Shown here piece after piece: positions 1 to 5,532 of a stretch of 7,695 nt of DNA. Origin of the DNA: DAOUMU01 sp034409055 (lineage in GTDB: Bacteria; Chloroflexota; Anaerolineae; 4572-78; J111); NCBI GenBank assembly GCA_034409055.1, contig DAOUMU010000441.1, positions 1-7,695 of the forward strand. The letters are read 5' to 3'. Each line of letters opens with the position of its first letter. Position 1 is the stretch's first letter. The position numbers were made by a program, and so were the translations under genes. Under the pieces are notes generated by a model. The model had not been told where the DNA came from and did no database searches. It saw only the letters and a list, made by a program, of their open reading frames with translations.

Positions 1-124
1 TAGTGTCCCTGAACTACGTGTATGACGAAAGGCTACTAGATGTAGCGGTGGCACTGCCTAACTTGACGCTCAAAAGCACAAGATATGGTGGTAGTTGCGC
101 TATACACGTATATGAGGGACACTA
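1..124. mobile_element. MITE-like element with 24-bp terminal inverted repeats, TA-bounded
   Basis: The first 24 bases (TAGTGTCCCT...TACGTGTAT) match the reverse complement of bases 101-124 at 20 of 24 positions, including an unbroken 10-base outer block and a 9-base inner block. Both ends finish in TA, which fits an element with GTGTCCCT termini that duplicated a TA target, as the IS630/Tc1-mariner group does. The 77-bp interior has no convincing gene; the open frame across it simply translates the repeat. I read it as a non-autonomous element whose mobility would depend on a transposase elsewhere. The window begins exactly at the left end, so it could instead be one end of something larger. 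Confidence 0.5.
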
Positions 125-189
125 CCCAAATTTGAACGACTCAGTGTATAGCAATCCTAAAGGTCTTTATTCCCCTTTTCAGTCCAGGG

Positions 190-1308
190 TCAAAATGCCC
201 GCCGGAAAACGGGGGCTCTCCTCAACACCAGAGCGCTAAATCCCCAGCATAGAAGTATGGCCAGAATAATGACCACAATCGCCTTCAGAAAAAGTGGCAG
301 AGATATTTTTACAAAGACATAGGCTAACGGGTATAAAATGAGCGGATGAATGTAGTAAATACCATAGGAACTGGCCGCTTGACTTTGCCAGAAGAAACCG
401 GTCCCGTTCACATAACGTTGAAAGAATGCCGCCCCAACCATTAGAGAGGACAGACAAAAAGTATTAAAAAGTATGGCATTGCCTGCTTTTAGAATGATGG
501 TTGTCTGGACAGGGGTGGGGATTGTCAGCCGATAAGCAAGATAGAGTAGGCCGGACAGGACAAACAGGATTGCCCAGGGCACAAGTCGTGGTTTGTAGCC
601 CTCTGCCCTAAACCAGGCCTGCCGGTAGGCGTATATACCTAACACAAAATAACCGATATACAAGGGCACTCTCAAGGGTTGAAAAACAAAAATATAAGTG
701 GAACGATGCCAGGTATCAAGGGGGAAAAATTGATTCATGAACAGGAAACCGGCCGTGGTAATAGCCCAAAACAAGGCGAAGAGTTTCCAGGAGGGCATAA
801 AAATTTCCTGTTTGCTCGAACGAAGATCGCTATTCAGGCTATAAACAAAGCTTAATACCAGAAACATAAAAAAGAGAATGCCCAGGAACCAGTAAACAGA
901 CTGTTGGTACAATTCTCTCCAAAAATCGTTACGCCAGAATTCAAGAAATCCCACCGGCACGTTTCGCGAAAAATAAATCATATAGGCCGTCGGTGGGGCC
1001 AGAAACAACACGCCAAAAATCCAGGGAGCCCCTACTCGGATAAACTTATCTTTCAAAAATACCTTGGGGCCTCGTTTTGTAAGAGAGGGCAGGGCAAAGT
1101 AACCGGCCAAAAAAAACATAACAAGCATAATCGGGACATCTATCAGCAAGACCAACATCGTAAAGAACAAACTGTTTTCAGGGTCAAGCACGTACCACCA
1201 GGAAGGCGCATAGGCCATATAGGTCATAGAACCGTGAAGGACGACAACCAGCAGGATGACAAACGCGCGCAAATTATCCAAAAAGTAAATTCGATTTGAT
1301 TCAGCCAT
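190..1308 (-). CDS. Acyltransferase-3 family integral membrane protein
   Basis: A 372-residue polytopic membrane protein of the acyltransferase 3 family (OafA/NodX-like), which moves acetyl or other acyl groups onto sugars, glucans, lipids or antibiotics across the cytoplasmic membrane. The N-terminus has the family signature FLDNLRAF followed by a hydrophobic helix ending in H25 (VVLHG), the likely catalytic histidine. Also visible are FFLAGYF (65-71), an IRVGAPW segment near 90-96 and SYGIYYIHPL near 314-322, the conserved late motif. About ten hydrophobic segments span the chain, and the length is normal for the stand-alone family. The ATG at 1306-1308 is preceded by GGAG at a 6-nt spacing. 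No sugar-transferase or polysaccharide genes are adjacent, so the substrate cannot be named. Its upstream DNA has been displaced by an insertion sequence starting about 38 bp before the start codon, which may have changed its expression. Confidence 0.88.
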   Translation of the reverse strand: MAESNRIYFLDNLRAFVILLVVVLHGSMTYMAYAPSWWYVLDPENSLFFTMLVLLIDVPIMLVMFFLAGYFALPSLTKRGPKVFLKDKFIRVGAPWIFGVLFLAPPTAYMIYFSRNVPVGFLEFWRNDFWRELYQQSVYWFLGILFFMFLVLSFVYSLNSDLRSSKQEIFMPSWKLFALFWAITTAGFLFMNQFFPLDTWHRSTYIFVFQPLRVPLYIGYFVLGIYAYRQAWFRAEGYKPRLVPWAILFVLSGLLYLAYRLTIPTPVQTTIILKAGNAILFNTFCLSSLMVGAAFFQRYVNGTGFFWQSQAASSYGIYYIHPLILYPLAYVFVKISLPLFLKAIVVIILAILLCWGFSALVLRRAPVFRRAF

Positions 1309-1314
1309 TTTTTT

Positions 1315-1320
1315 CTCCGG
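1315..1320 (-). promoter_or_regulatory. Ribosome binding site of the acyltransferase, in a repeat remnant
   Basis: On the minus strand CCGGAG lies 6 nt before the ATG, giving a clear GGAG core that supports the start at 1308. The same six bases (CTCCGG on the plus strand) form the end of the first 82-bp repeat unit at 3013-3018. The Shine-Dalgarno sequence therefore seems to be the edge of a further repeat copy. Confidence 0.6.
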
Positions 1321-1346
1321 TAAAAACTTTTTAATTTATCTCTCTC
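1317..1346. repeat. Left fragment of the 82-bp repeat unit interrupted by the IS
   Basis: Bases 1321-1346 match the first 26 bases of the repeat units starting at 3019 and 3101 (AAAAACTTTTTAATTTATC then CTCTCTC), differing only at the first base of the 3019 unit. The unit then stops abruptly at the IS end and resumes at 2963. Joining 1321-1346 to 2963-3018 gives 82 bp, identical in length to the intact unit at 3019-3100. The preceding CCGG matches the end of a unit. Confidence 0.85.
1337..1346. repeat. Target site duplication, left copy
   Basis: TATCTCTCTC directly flanks the left end of the insertion sequence and recurs at 2953-2962 on the right. The uninterrupted repeat units carry this string once. 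Because the sequence is a CT run, the true duplication could be shorter (down to about 6 bp, with the element starting up to 4 bp earlier). Confidence 0.75.
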
Positions 1347-1370
1347 CAGTTTTGCAATAGGATGACATAA
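1347..1370. repeat. Left terminal inverted repeat of the IS
   Basis: It contains TTTTGCAATAG and, after a 4-base gap of non-matching bases, ACATAA, both found in the same spacing in the complement of the right end. If three or four bases of the CT run are counted as element, the outer CTC also matches the right end. Confidence 0.75.
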
Positions 1371-1371
1371 A

Positions 1372-1414
1372 GGTTGATTTTATGTAAATATACCAACCGG
1401 GCTAACAGTAGCCC
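1372..1414 (-). terminator. Two adjacent stem-loops downstream of the transposase, possible terminator
   Basis: GGGCTA/TAGCCC (1399-1414) forms a perfect 6-bp stem with a 4-base loop. Next to it GGTTG (1372-1376) can pair with CAACC (1394-1398) around an AT-rich interior. They lie about 80 bases past the transposase stop on its strand. No clean T-tract follows, so intrinsic termination is only a possibility; they could instead be transposase recognition structure close to the IS end. Confidence 0.3.
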
Positions 1415-1492
1415 AACGCCAAAAAGCCGACCAGGTAGGTCAATTTTGAAAATCCTGCTCGGCCACATTAACAAAATCATCGCTTCAGGCCA

Positions 1493-2815
1493 CTAAGCTA
1501 AGAGCCGTTGCAGGATCAACTCGGGCGGTTGACCTCCTTGATGCTGTTGGACAATCCAGTCAACCAGATAGCCCAATAACTCATCCTCGACCGCTCGACA
1601 CCGCTGACCAGTTGATTGAAACTGACCACGCACCGTCCATCGGGAACGTCCTGGTAGCCCTTGGTCACCCAGCAGCGAATAGGCTACGAACGACAGATAC
1701 CAATGTCTTTTGATACCGGGCCACCGTCGTAGTTGTGCAGCTGCAAAGGCCAAGTTTCCCTTGACATCCTGATTGAGGGTTTCGGTCGGCCAACGGTCGA
1801 GATATGTCCTGAAAATGCGGGCCAAGTTCCAGTCCAGACGGTTGGTGACATAGAATAGGGGCGTTTTGCTCAAGTTCAGATGAGTGTCGTAGACGGCCAC
1901 AAAGCGTAACTTGCGTCGGTGGAGAAACTGGGCCCGCATGGTTTTGGCAAAGAGCCAATACAGGTGGTTGTTAATCTTAACCGGATGATAATCTTCCGCG
2001 GCCAGGCCTTTGATGAAATCTGCTAGCGGTTGCCAGCGGTTTTGATACAACACCTTGCGGTCTTTGGGACAGCCCCCGATCCAATCCTTATCCAATTTCT
2101 CCACTTGTTCAATCAGGGGACTGCGAGTGAACCAACTGTCCCACAAGACCAAGCTGAACGGGAGATTGAGCTCAACGGCCGTCTGCACCAATTGACCAGC
2201 CAACTTGGTTTTAGGCTGATAGGCTTGCTGACGCTGATGATAGCTCAACAAATCAACCAGGTGTTGGTGATAGCCGTCTAATGTCGGCTCACTGGCTAAT
2301 TGCTGGGCAGCCTGCCGGATCGTTTTCGTTTCATATTTGATCCGAAACTGATGATAGGGCCGCAAGTCAATCGGAAACTGATCTTGCCGGTTCACATAGT
2401 GGGCCGTGACCACATTGTGCGCCCAGACATATCGATTGACCGTATGATCTTTCAGATAAGCTAAGCCCTCGATGGCCCCCTTCTTATGCTCAGCCAGGGT
2501 ATCATCAATGATCACCCGGCCGGCTTTGGCACTGACCGGGCGACGATGGAGACGAGCCAACTCCCACTCAACCCGGAACCGGTTCAGTTTGGTTTCGTCC
2601 CACGGCTCCTGGGTCACAAACTTGTTCAGGACGCTTTGGTCCTGTCTGTCCAGAAACAAATTGTTAATGGCCTGCACTGTCCCTTTATCACCAGCTATCA
2701 GGCCCGTCACATACTGGCAAAAATGCCGGCGTTGAGCGGCGGTCTGAAATGCTGGCCCAAAGTGTTTCAGGCTGGCAGTGACTATCTGCGGATAGGCTAC
2801 AATGGGTAAACGCAT
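1493..2815 (-). CDS. DDE transposase of the insertion sequence (IS701/IS4-like)
   Basis: A 440-residue transposase that would cut and rejoin the element's ends. The RNase H-like DDE triad is visible: D104/D105 in VIIDDTLAEHKKG, D226 in LWDSWF, and E345 in RWPTETLNQDVKG. The N-terminal region QYVTGLIAGDKGTVQAIN, followed by DQSVLNKFVT, is the helical DNA-binding part common in IS701-type proteins. The tail (about 400-440) is charged and helical. There is no frameshift or internal stop, so the enzyme should be active. The start is well supported by AGGAGG 7 nt upstream of the ATG. It is the only gene of the element and has no accessory ORF. Confidence 0.9.
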   Translation of the reverse strand: MRLPIVAYPQIVTASLKHFGPAFQTAAQRRHFCQYVTGLIAGDKGTVQAINNLFLDRQDQSVLNKFVTQEPWDETKLNRFRVEWELARLHRRPVSAKAGRVIIDDTLAEHKKGAIEGLAYLKDHTVNRYVWAHNVVTAHYVNRQDQFPIDLRPYHQFRIKYETKTIRQAAQQLASEPTLDGYHQHLVDLLSYHQRQQAYQPKTKLAGQLVQTAVELNLPFSLVLWDSWFTRSPLIEQVEKLDKDWIGGCPKDRKVLYQNRWQPLADFIKGLAAEDYHPVKINNHLYWLFAKTMRAQFLHRRKLRFVAVYDTHLNLSKTPLFYVTNRLDWNLARIFRTYLDRWPTETLNQDVKGNLAFAAAQLRRWPGIKRHWYLSFVAYSLLGDQGLPGRSRWTVRGQFQSTGQRCRAVEDELLGYLVDWIVQQHQGGQPPELILQRLLA

Positions 2816-2822
2816 GGGAAAT

Positions 2823-2828
2823 CCTCCT
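2823..2828 (-). promoter_or_regulatory. Strong ribosome binding site of the transposase
   Basis: AGGAGG on the minus strand sits 7 nt before the ATG at 2813-2815. This near-perfect Shine-Dalgarno sequence decides the start codon. Confidence 0.85.
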
Positions 2829-2882
2829 GATTTTAAGGTTTTCTTCCCATGTTCGCCGATTTATTTGCTTACGTCAACCTCC

Positions 2883-2913
2883 TTTTCGCCCAATTCGCCC
2901 CAGATGGCGAAAA
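2883..2913 (-). repeat. Stem-loop in the transposase leader
   Basis: TTTTCGCC (2883-2890) is the reverse complement of GGCGAAAA (2906-2913), giving an 8-bp perfect stem inside the IS between its right end and the transposase gene. An alternative shorter stem, CGCC/GGCG, exists inside it. It is placed where some IS elements carry structures that limit translation from read-through transcripts; that role is inferred from position only. Confidence 0.4.
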
Positions 2914-2924
2914 AATGCCGATTG

Positions 2925-2952
2925 TTATGTTTAGCTATTGCAAAAGTCGAGG
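2925..2952. repeat. Right terminal inverted repeat of the IS
   Basis: CTATTGCAAAA (2935-2945) and TTATGT (2925-2930) are the complements of the blocks at the left end. The outer bases GTCGAGG match the left end only partly, which leaves the exact tip uncertain by a few bases. Confidence 0.75.
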
Positions 2953-2962
2953 TATCTCTCTC
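2953..2962. repeat. Target site duplication, right copy
   Basis: TATCTCTCTC directly after the right IS end repeats the ten bases before the left end. It is followed at 2963 by GTAGCGAGGG, exactly as in the intact repeat units. Confidence 0.75.
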
Positions 2963-3180
2963 GTAGCGAGGGCATCCCTATGCTACCCGGTCCCCGCATG
3001 GGGATGCGGGGCCTCCGGCAAAAACTTTTTAATTTATCTCTCTCGTAGCGAGGGTATCCCTATGCTACCCGGTCCCCGCATGGGGAGATGGGGGCTACGG
3101 TAAAAACTTTTTAATTTATCTCTCTCGTAGCGAGGGCATCCCTATGCCCGGTCCCCGTATGGGGAGGCGGGGCCTTCCAC
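2963..3180. repeat. 82-bp tandem palindromic repeat array (3 units, first split by the IS)
   Basis: Units start at 1321 (continuing at 2963), 3019 and 3101. Units one and two are 82 bp; the third is about 79-80 bp because it lacks a CTA triplet. Each has an AT-rich box (AAAAACTTTTTAATTTA), a small dyad CTCG-TAG-CGAG, then a GC-rich hairpin. In unit one the hairpin is perfect: CCCCGCAT (2992-2999), loop GGGG, ATGCGGGG (3004-3011), with an outer CCGG/CCGG pair at 2987-2990 and 3015-3018. In units two and three the stem is weaker. There are no unique spacers, so this is not a CRISPR array. An open frame of 84 codons across the IS end and array (2849-3103) is not a gene. Confidence 0.85.
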
Positions 3181-3226
3181 TATTAAACAACCACCGAATT
3201 ATAAGACAGCAATACCCACCAAAGCC

Positions 3227-3242
3227 AGTGATAAATGTCACT
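3227..3242. promoter_or_regulatory. CRP/FNR-like palindrome AGTGA-N6-TCACT
   Basis: AGTGATAAATGTCACT is a perfect 5-bp inverted repeat with a 6-base centre, matching the GTGA-N6-TCAC core recognised by CRP/FNR-family regulators. It lies about 350 bp before the adenylate cyclase gene and about 60 bp before a possible promoter. A second half-site-like string, ATGTCACTT, follows at 3258-3266, and the surrounding CACTATTAAAC occurs twice (3179 and 3239), so it may instead be part of a repeat. Confidence 0.3.
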
Positions 3243-3298
3243 ATTAAACCGGTATAGATGTCACTTTATACCCTTTTCTCACTCCCCCAAAAATCCTC

Positions 3299-3328
3299 TT
3301 GTTCCCCAGGCTCATCTTGTGTTAAAAT
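3299..3328 (+). promoter_or_regulatory. Weak sigma-70-like promoter candidate for the cyclase gene
   Basis: TTGTTC and TAAAAT are separated by 18 bases. The -10 box matches TATAAT at 5 of 6 positions, the -35 box matches TTGACA at only 3 of 6. It points toward the cyclase, but about 260 bp of leader including a large inverted repeat would follow. Nothing else is evident in 3181-3378 apart from short direct repeats. Confidence 0.2.
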
Positions 3329-3378
3329 GGGGAATGTAGTAGTGAACTTGTATTTCACCTCGAGTGACGGCTAAATTC

Positions 3379-3570
3379 CAATTTGAGTAACTGCCTACCC
3401 TCATGTCATTCCGAGAAGCGCAGTACCCAAAGGGCATAGACGACGAGGAATCTCCGAAACGTTGGCCCAAAAGAGGTCTACCCTGTGCCCCTTGGGTATT
3501 TACCAAAACCCTGGGGATTCTTCACTCGCTGCGCTCGTTCAGAATGACATGGTAGGTAGTTACCAATTTG
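3379..3570. repeat. ~192-bp imperfect inverted repeat (MITE/REP-like) before the cyclase
   Basis: The left arm from 3379 (CAATTTG, GTAACTGCCTACC, ATGTCATTC) pairs with the right arm ending at 3570 (GAATGACAT, GGTAGGTAGTTAC, CAATTTG). The inner pair TACCCAAAGGGCA (3424-3436) and TGCCCCTTGGGTA (3486-3498) differs at one base. The arms also carry GAGGAATCTC and GGGGATTCTTC with the GCGCAG/CTGCGC strings typical of a widespread bacterial palindromic repeat family. It has no coding content; the frames across it are by-products of the repeat. It ends 19 bp before the cyclase start codon, so any transcript from further upstream would carry a long hairpin in its leader. Confidence 0.65.
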
Positions 3571-3576
3571 ACAACT

Positions 3577-3580
3577 AAGG
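3577..3580 (+). promoter_or_regulatory. Weak ribosome binding site of the cyclase
   Basis: AAGG, 9 nt before the ATG at 3590, is the only Shine-Dalgarno-like sequence and lies just after the inverted repeat. It is weak, so initiation may be modest. Confidence 0.35.
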
Positions 3581-3589
3581 CAGCGAACT

Positions 3590-5398
3590 ATGATCGACCG
3601 TCAACAAATTGAGCAAACTATAGCTGTGCTACAAGCTCAGCGGGCTACGTTGGGCGATGACGTGGTTGAAACCAGCCTGGCTGTACTGAGCCAACAAGCG
3701 GCCGCATTGGCGCAGCAGGAAGCCGCGACGTCAGCTTTGCGCGGCGAGCGCAAGCAGGTCACGGTCATGTTTGCCGACATCTCCGGCTTCACCGCTATGA
3801 GCGAGAAACTGGACCCGGAAGAAGTGCGCAGTATGATCAACGCCTGCTTTGAGCGACTGGGCGCAGTGATCGACCGCTACGACGGGCACATTGACAAATT
3901 CATTGGCGACGAAATTATGGCCCTCTTTGGAGCGCCTGTAGCCCATGAGAATGATCCCGAACGAACCTTGCGAGCCGCCCTGGATATGGTGGCCGCCCTG
4001 GAGGCATTTAACGCCGAACATGCCGAACGTATACCCAAACCGCTGGCCCTCCACTTTGGTATCAATACCGGCCTGGTCATTGCCGGTGGCATTGGCACCC
4101 GGCAACGCCAGGATTACAGCGTGATGGGTGATCCGGTTAATCTGGCTGCCCGCCTGGAAGGGCTGAGCGAAACCGGTGAGATTCTGGTCGGCGAAGATAC
4201 TTACCGCCTGACGGCCCTCCTGTTTGAATTTCAAGCGTTAAAACCGATTAAAGTTAAAGGTAAAGCCAAACCGGTCCAGGTGTACCGGTTGCAGGGGGTT
4301 AAAAAAGGCATTCCTACCCAGATCCGAGGGGTCGAGGGGCTTTCTTCCCCCCTGGTTGGGCGGCAGAAAGAGATGGCCCTATTAAAAGAAACCCTGGCCA
4401 ATTTCCAAAAGGGGCAGGGAGGGGTTGTCTCCATCATTGGCGAAGCGGGCCTGGGCAAATCAAGACTGATTACGGAACTGGGCCTTATGTGTAGCCAGAA
4501 ACCTCAGGAGGAGCAGCCTGACTGGGCCGAGGGTCGAGCCCTCTCTTACGGTCAGAGCGCCAGTTATCTCGTGGCCCGCGACCTGCTGCATCATCTGCTG
4601 GGCGTTAACTCGGAAGCCGCACCGGCTGAAGTAGACCAGGCGCTCCGGTCTGAAATTGAGCTACTTTTCCCGATCCAAACCGCCGACATCTATCCTTATC
4701 TGGGCCATCTGCTCGAAGTTCCCCTGGACGAAGAATCGAAACAACGGATCAAATATCTCGAGGGTGAGGCCCTGACCCGGCGAATTTTGCAGTCGGCTCA
4801 GGATTACATCTCGGTTAGAGCCAGGCAACATCCCCTGGCTCTGGTGTGGGAAGATTTGCATTGGGCCGACCCCTCCAGCCTGGGTTTGTTAAAAGCCCTA
4901 CTGCCTCTCACCGAACAATGCCCGCTCTTGCTGCTCTTGGTCTATCGTCCCAGGCGTGAGCGTCGAATCTGGACTTTCCACCAGGAGGCCAGGGAAATGA
5001 TGGGGGAAGCTCATCTTGCTATTGAGCTTGCGCCCTTAACCTTAGCCGAAAGCCGGGAATTACTGACCAACCTGTTGGGCGTTTGTGATTTACCCGAAAA
5101 AACCAGCCAATTAATTTTAAGTAAAGCCGAAGGGAATCCCTTTTTCGTGGAAGAGGTCATCCGTTCCCTGATTGAGAGTGGGGTCATTACCCCCTCTGAT
5201 GATGGTCAGCGGTGGCTGGTGACGGGGGACGTTGACGATATCCAAATCCCGGACACCCTGCAAGGAGTCGTGATGGCCCGTATTGACCGGCTAGATCCCG
5301 AGTCAAAACGTATCTTACAGGTGGCTTCTGTCATTGGGCGCACGTTTCAATATAAGGTGCTGGCCTATATACTCAACGGTAGCAAGGTAGCAGAGTAG
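3590..5398 (+). CDS. Class III adenylate cyclase with AAA/STAND ATPase domain (5' part of a split gene)
   Basis: A 602-residue product predicted to make cAMP under control of an ATPase module. A helical N-terminus (about 1-50, LQAQRATLGDDVVE) precedes the class III cyclase domain (about 53-235). Metal-binding D63 (FADISGFT) and D107 (FIGDE), adenine-selecting K103 and D175 (QDYSVMGD), and transition-state N184 and R188 (NLAAR) are all present, so the domain should be active and ATP-specific. A linker leads to the ATPase: SPLVGRQKEM (254-262), Walker A GEAGLGKS (284-291), Walker B-like LVWEDLHWAD (418-427), and a winged-helix-like part to VIGRTFQYKVLAYIL near 590. Family members continue into a long TPR region. 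Here the frame leaves homologous sequence after about residue 596, and the last residues (GSKVAE) come from an 8-bp repeat. The rest of the protein is encoded at 5533-7116. Cytoplasmic, with no membrane segment. Confidence 0.88.
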   Translation: MIDRQQIEQTIAVLQAQRATLGDDVVETSLAVLSQQAAALAQQEAATSALRGERKQVTVMFADISGFTAMSEKLDPEEVRSMINACFERLGAVIDRYDGHIDKFIGDEIMALFGAPVAHENDPERTLRAALDMVAALEAFNAEHAERIPKPLALHFGINTGLVIAGGIGTRQRQDYSVMGDPVNLAARLEGLSETGEILVGEDTYRLTALLFEFQALKPIKVKGKAKPVQVYRLQGVKKGIPTQIRGVEGLSSPLVGRQKEMALLKETLANFQKGQGGVVSIIGEAGLGKSRLITELGLMCSQKPQEEQPDWAEGRALSYGQSASYLVARDLLHHLLGVNSEAAPAEVDQALRSEIELLFPIQTADIYPYLGHLLEVPLDEESKQRIKYLEGEALTRRILQSAQDYISVRARQHPLALVWEDLHWADPSSLGLLKALLPLTEQCPLLLLLVYRPRRERRIWTFHQEAREMMGEAHLAIELAPLTLAESRELLTNLLGVCDLPEKTSQLILSKAEGNPFFVEEVIRSLIESGVITPSDDGQRWLVTGDVDDIQIPDTLQGVVMARIDRLDPESKRILQVASVIGRTFQYKVLAYILNGSKVAE

Positions 5399-5403
5399 CA
5401 AGG
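5378..5403. repeat. Three 8-bp tandem repeats at the gene break
   Basis: GGTAGCAA, GGTAGCAG and AGTAGCAA follow one another, then GG. They mark the start of the inserted DNA. They encode the last residues of the upstream product, and the third unit supplies its TAG stop (5396-5398). Confidence 0.7.
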
Positions 5404-5411
5404 CAAAACAT

Positions 5412-5463
5412 CGTGTTGCGTGTTACGTATTGCGTGTTTTTTTGGCACGTAACACGCAACACG
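5412..5463. repeat. Perfect 17-bp inverted repeat hairpin (GTGTTGCGTGTTACG type)
   Basis: CGTGTTGCGTGTTACGT (5412-5428) is exactly the reverse complement of 5447-5463, with an 18-base loop that includes seven Ts. The loop also repeats part of the arm (TTGCGTGTT at 5430-5438). In RNA this would be a very stable stem and could stop or stall transcription between the two coding parts, although no T-tract follows the right arm. Confidence 0.8.
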
Positions 5464-5484
5464 TAATAACAACTGTTCGACTTA

Positions 5485-5507
5485 TTTGAAACACACCCGA
5501 TTGAAAC
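5485..5507. repeat. Dispersed repeat copy A (TTTGAAACACACCCGA...TTGAAAC)
   Basis: It resembles 7199-7226 (TTTGAAATGCACCCGA...TTTGAAAC) in the same orientation and 7118-7131 (TCGGGCGTGTTTCA) in inverse orientation. The copies flank the downstream coding part on both sides. Confidence 0.4.
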
Positions 5508-5532
5508 ATATTCAAACCCCGGGACGTGATTT

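Larger units (their letters stand above)
1347..2952 (-). mobile_element. Complete insertion sequence (~1.6 kb), DDE transposase, IS701/IS4-like
   Basis: The element is defined by terminal inverted repeats, a single long transposase gene on the minus strand and a target duplication, and it looks complete. Both ends carry TTTTGCAATAG (1350-1360; complement 2935-2945) and a second shared block ACATAA (1365-1370; complement 2925-2930). It inserted in an 82-bp tandem repeat, and removing it with one TATCTCTCTC copy restores a full unit exactly, so the boundaries are known to within a few bases. The family is uncertain. The transposase resembles the IS701-type DDE group, but that group usually makes a 4-bp duplication, whereas 6-10 bp is seen here, closer to IS4 relatives. 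It is probably a recent arrival, since the gene, ends and duplication are all undamaged. Confidence 0.85.
5404..5532. repeat. Inserted non-coding repeat segment inside the cyclase gene
   Basis: This stretch separates the two coding parts. It holds a hairpin with perfect 17-bp arms (5412-5463) and then an AT-rich part with TTTGAAACACACCCGA (5485-5500), a string also found in altered form after the gene. Stops occur in the frame of the downstream part (TGA at 5527-5529). No clear target duplication was found; TATACTCAAC (5369-5377 region) and ATATTCAAAC (5508-5517) are similar but not identical. The exact right border is unknown and may lie anywhere from about 5464 to 5535. Confidence 0.6.

Noticed and set aside
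200..216. Terminator from CCCG/CGGG at the acyltransferase end
   Set aside because: The possible stem is short, lies within the last codons and is not followed by a T-tract.
3..239. 78-codon open frame at the window start
   Set aside because: Most of it lies in the inverted-repeat element and it runs into the end of the acyltransferase gene on the other strand; it shows no protein-like character.
904..1299. 131-codon frame antisense to the acyltransferase
   Set aside because: The minus-strand frame has clear family motifs and a ribosome site; this one is a by-product of the complementary strand.
2849..3103. 84-codon open frame on the plus strand
   Set aside because: It runs through the IS right end and the 82-bp repeats; the peptide repeats because the DNA repeats, and no start signal is seen.
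2963..3180. CRISPR array
   Set aside because: The units are contiguous 82-bp copies with no unique spacers, and no cas gene is nearby.
3312..3506. 64-codon minus-strand frame before the cyclase
   Set aside because: It translates the left half of the 192-bp inverted repeat and has no recognisable motif.
5369..5517. Target duplication TATACTCAAC / ATATTCAAAC around the insertion in the cyclase
   Set aside because: The strings differ at several positions, and using them as borders leaves an in-frame stop before the downstream part.
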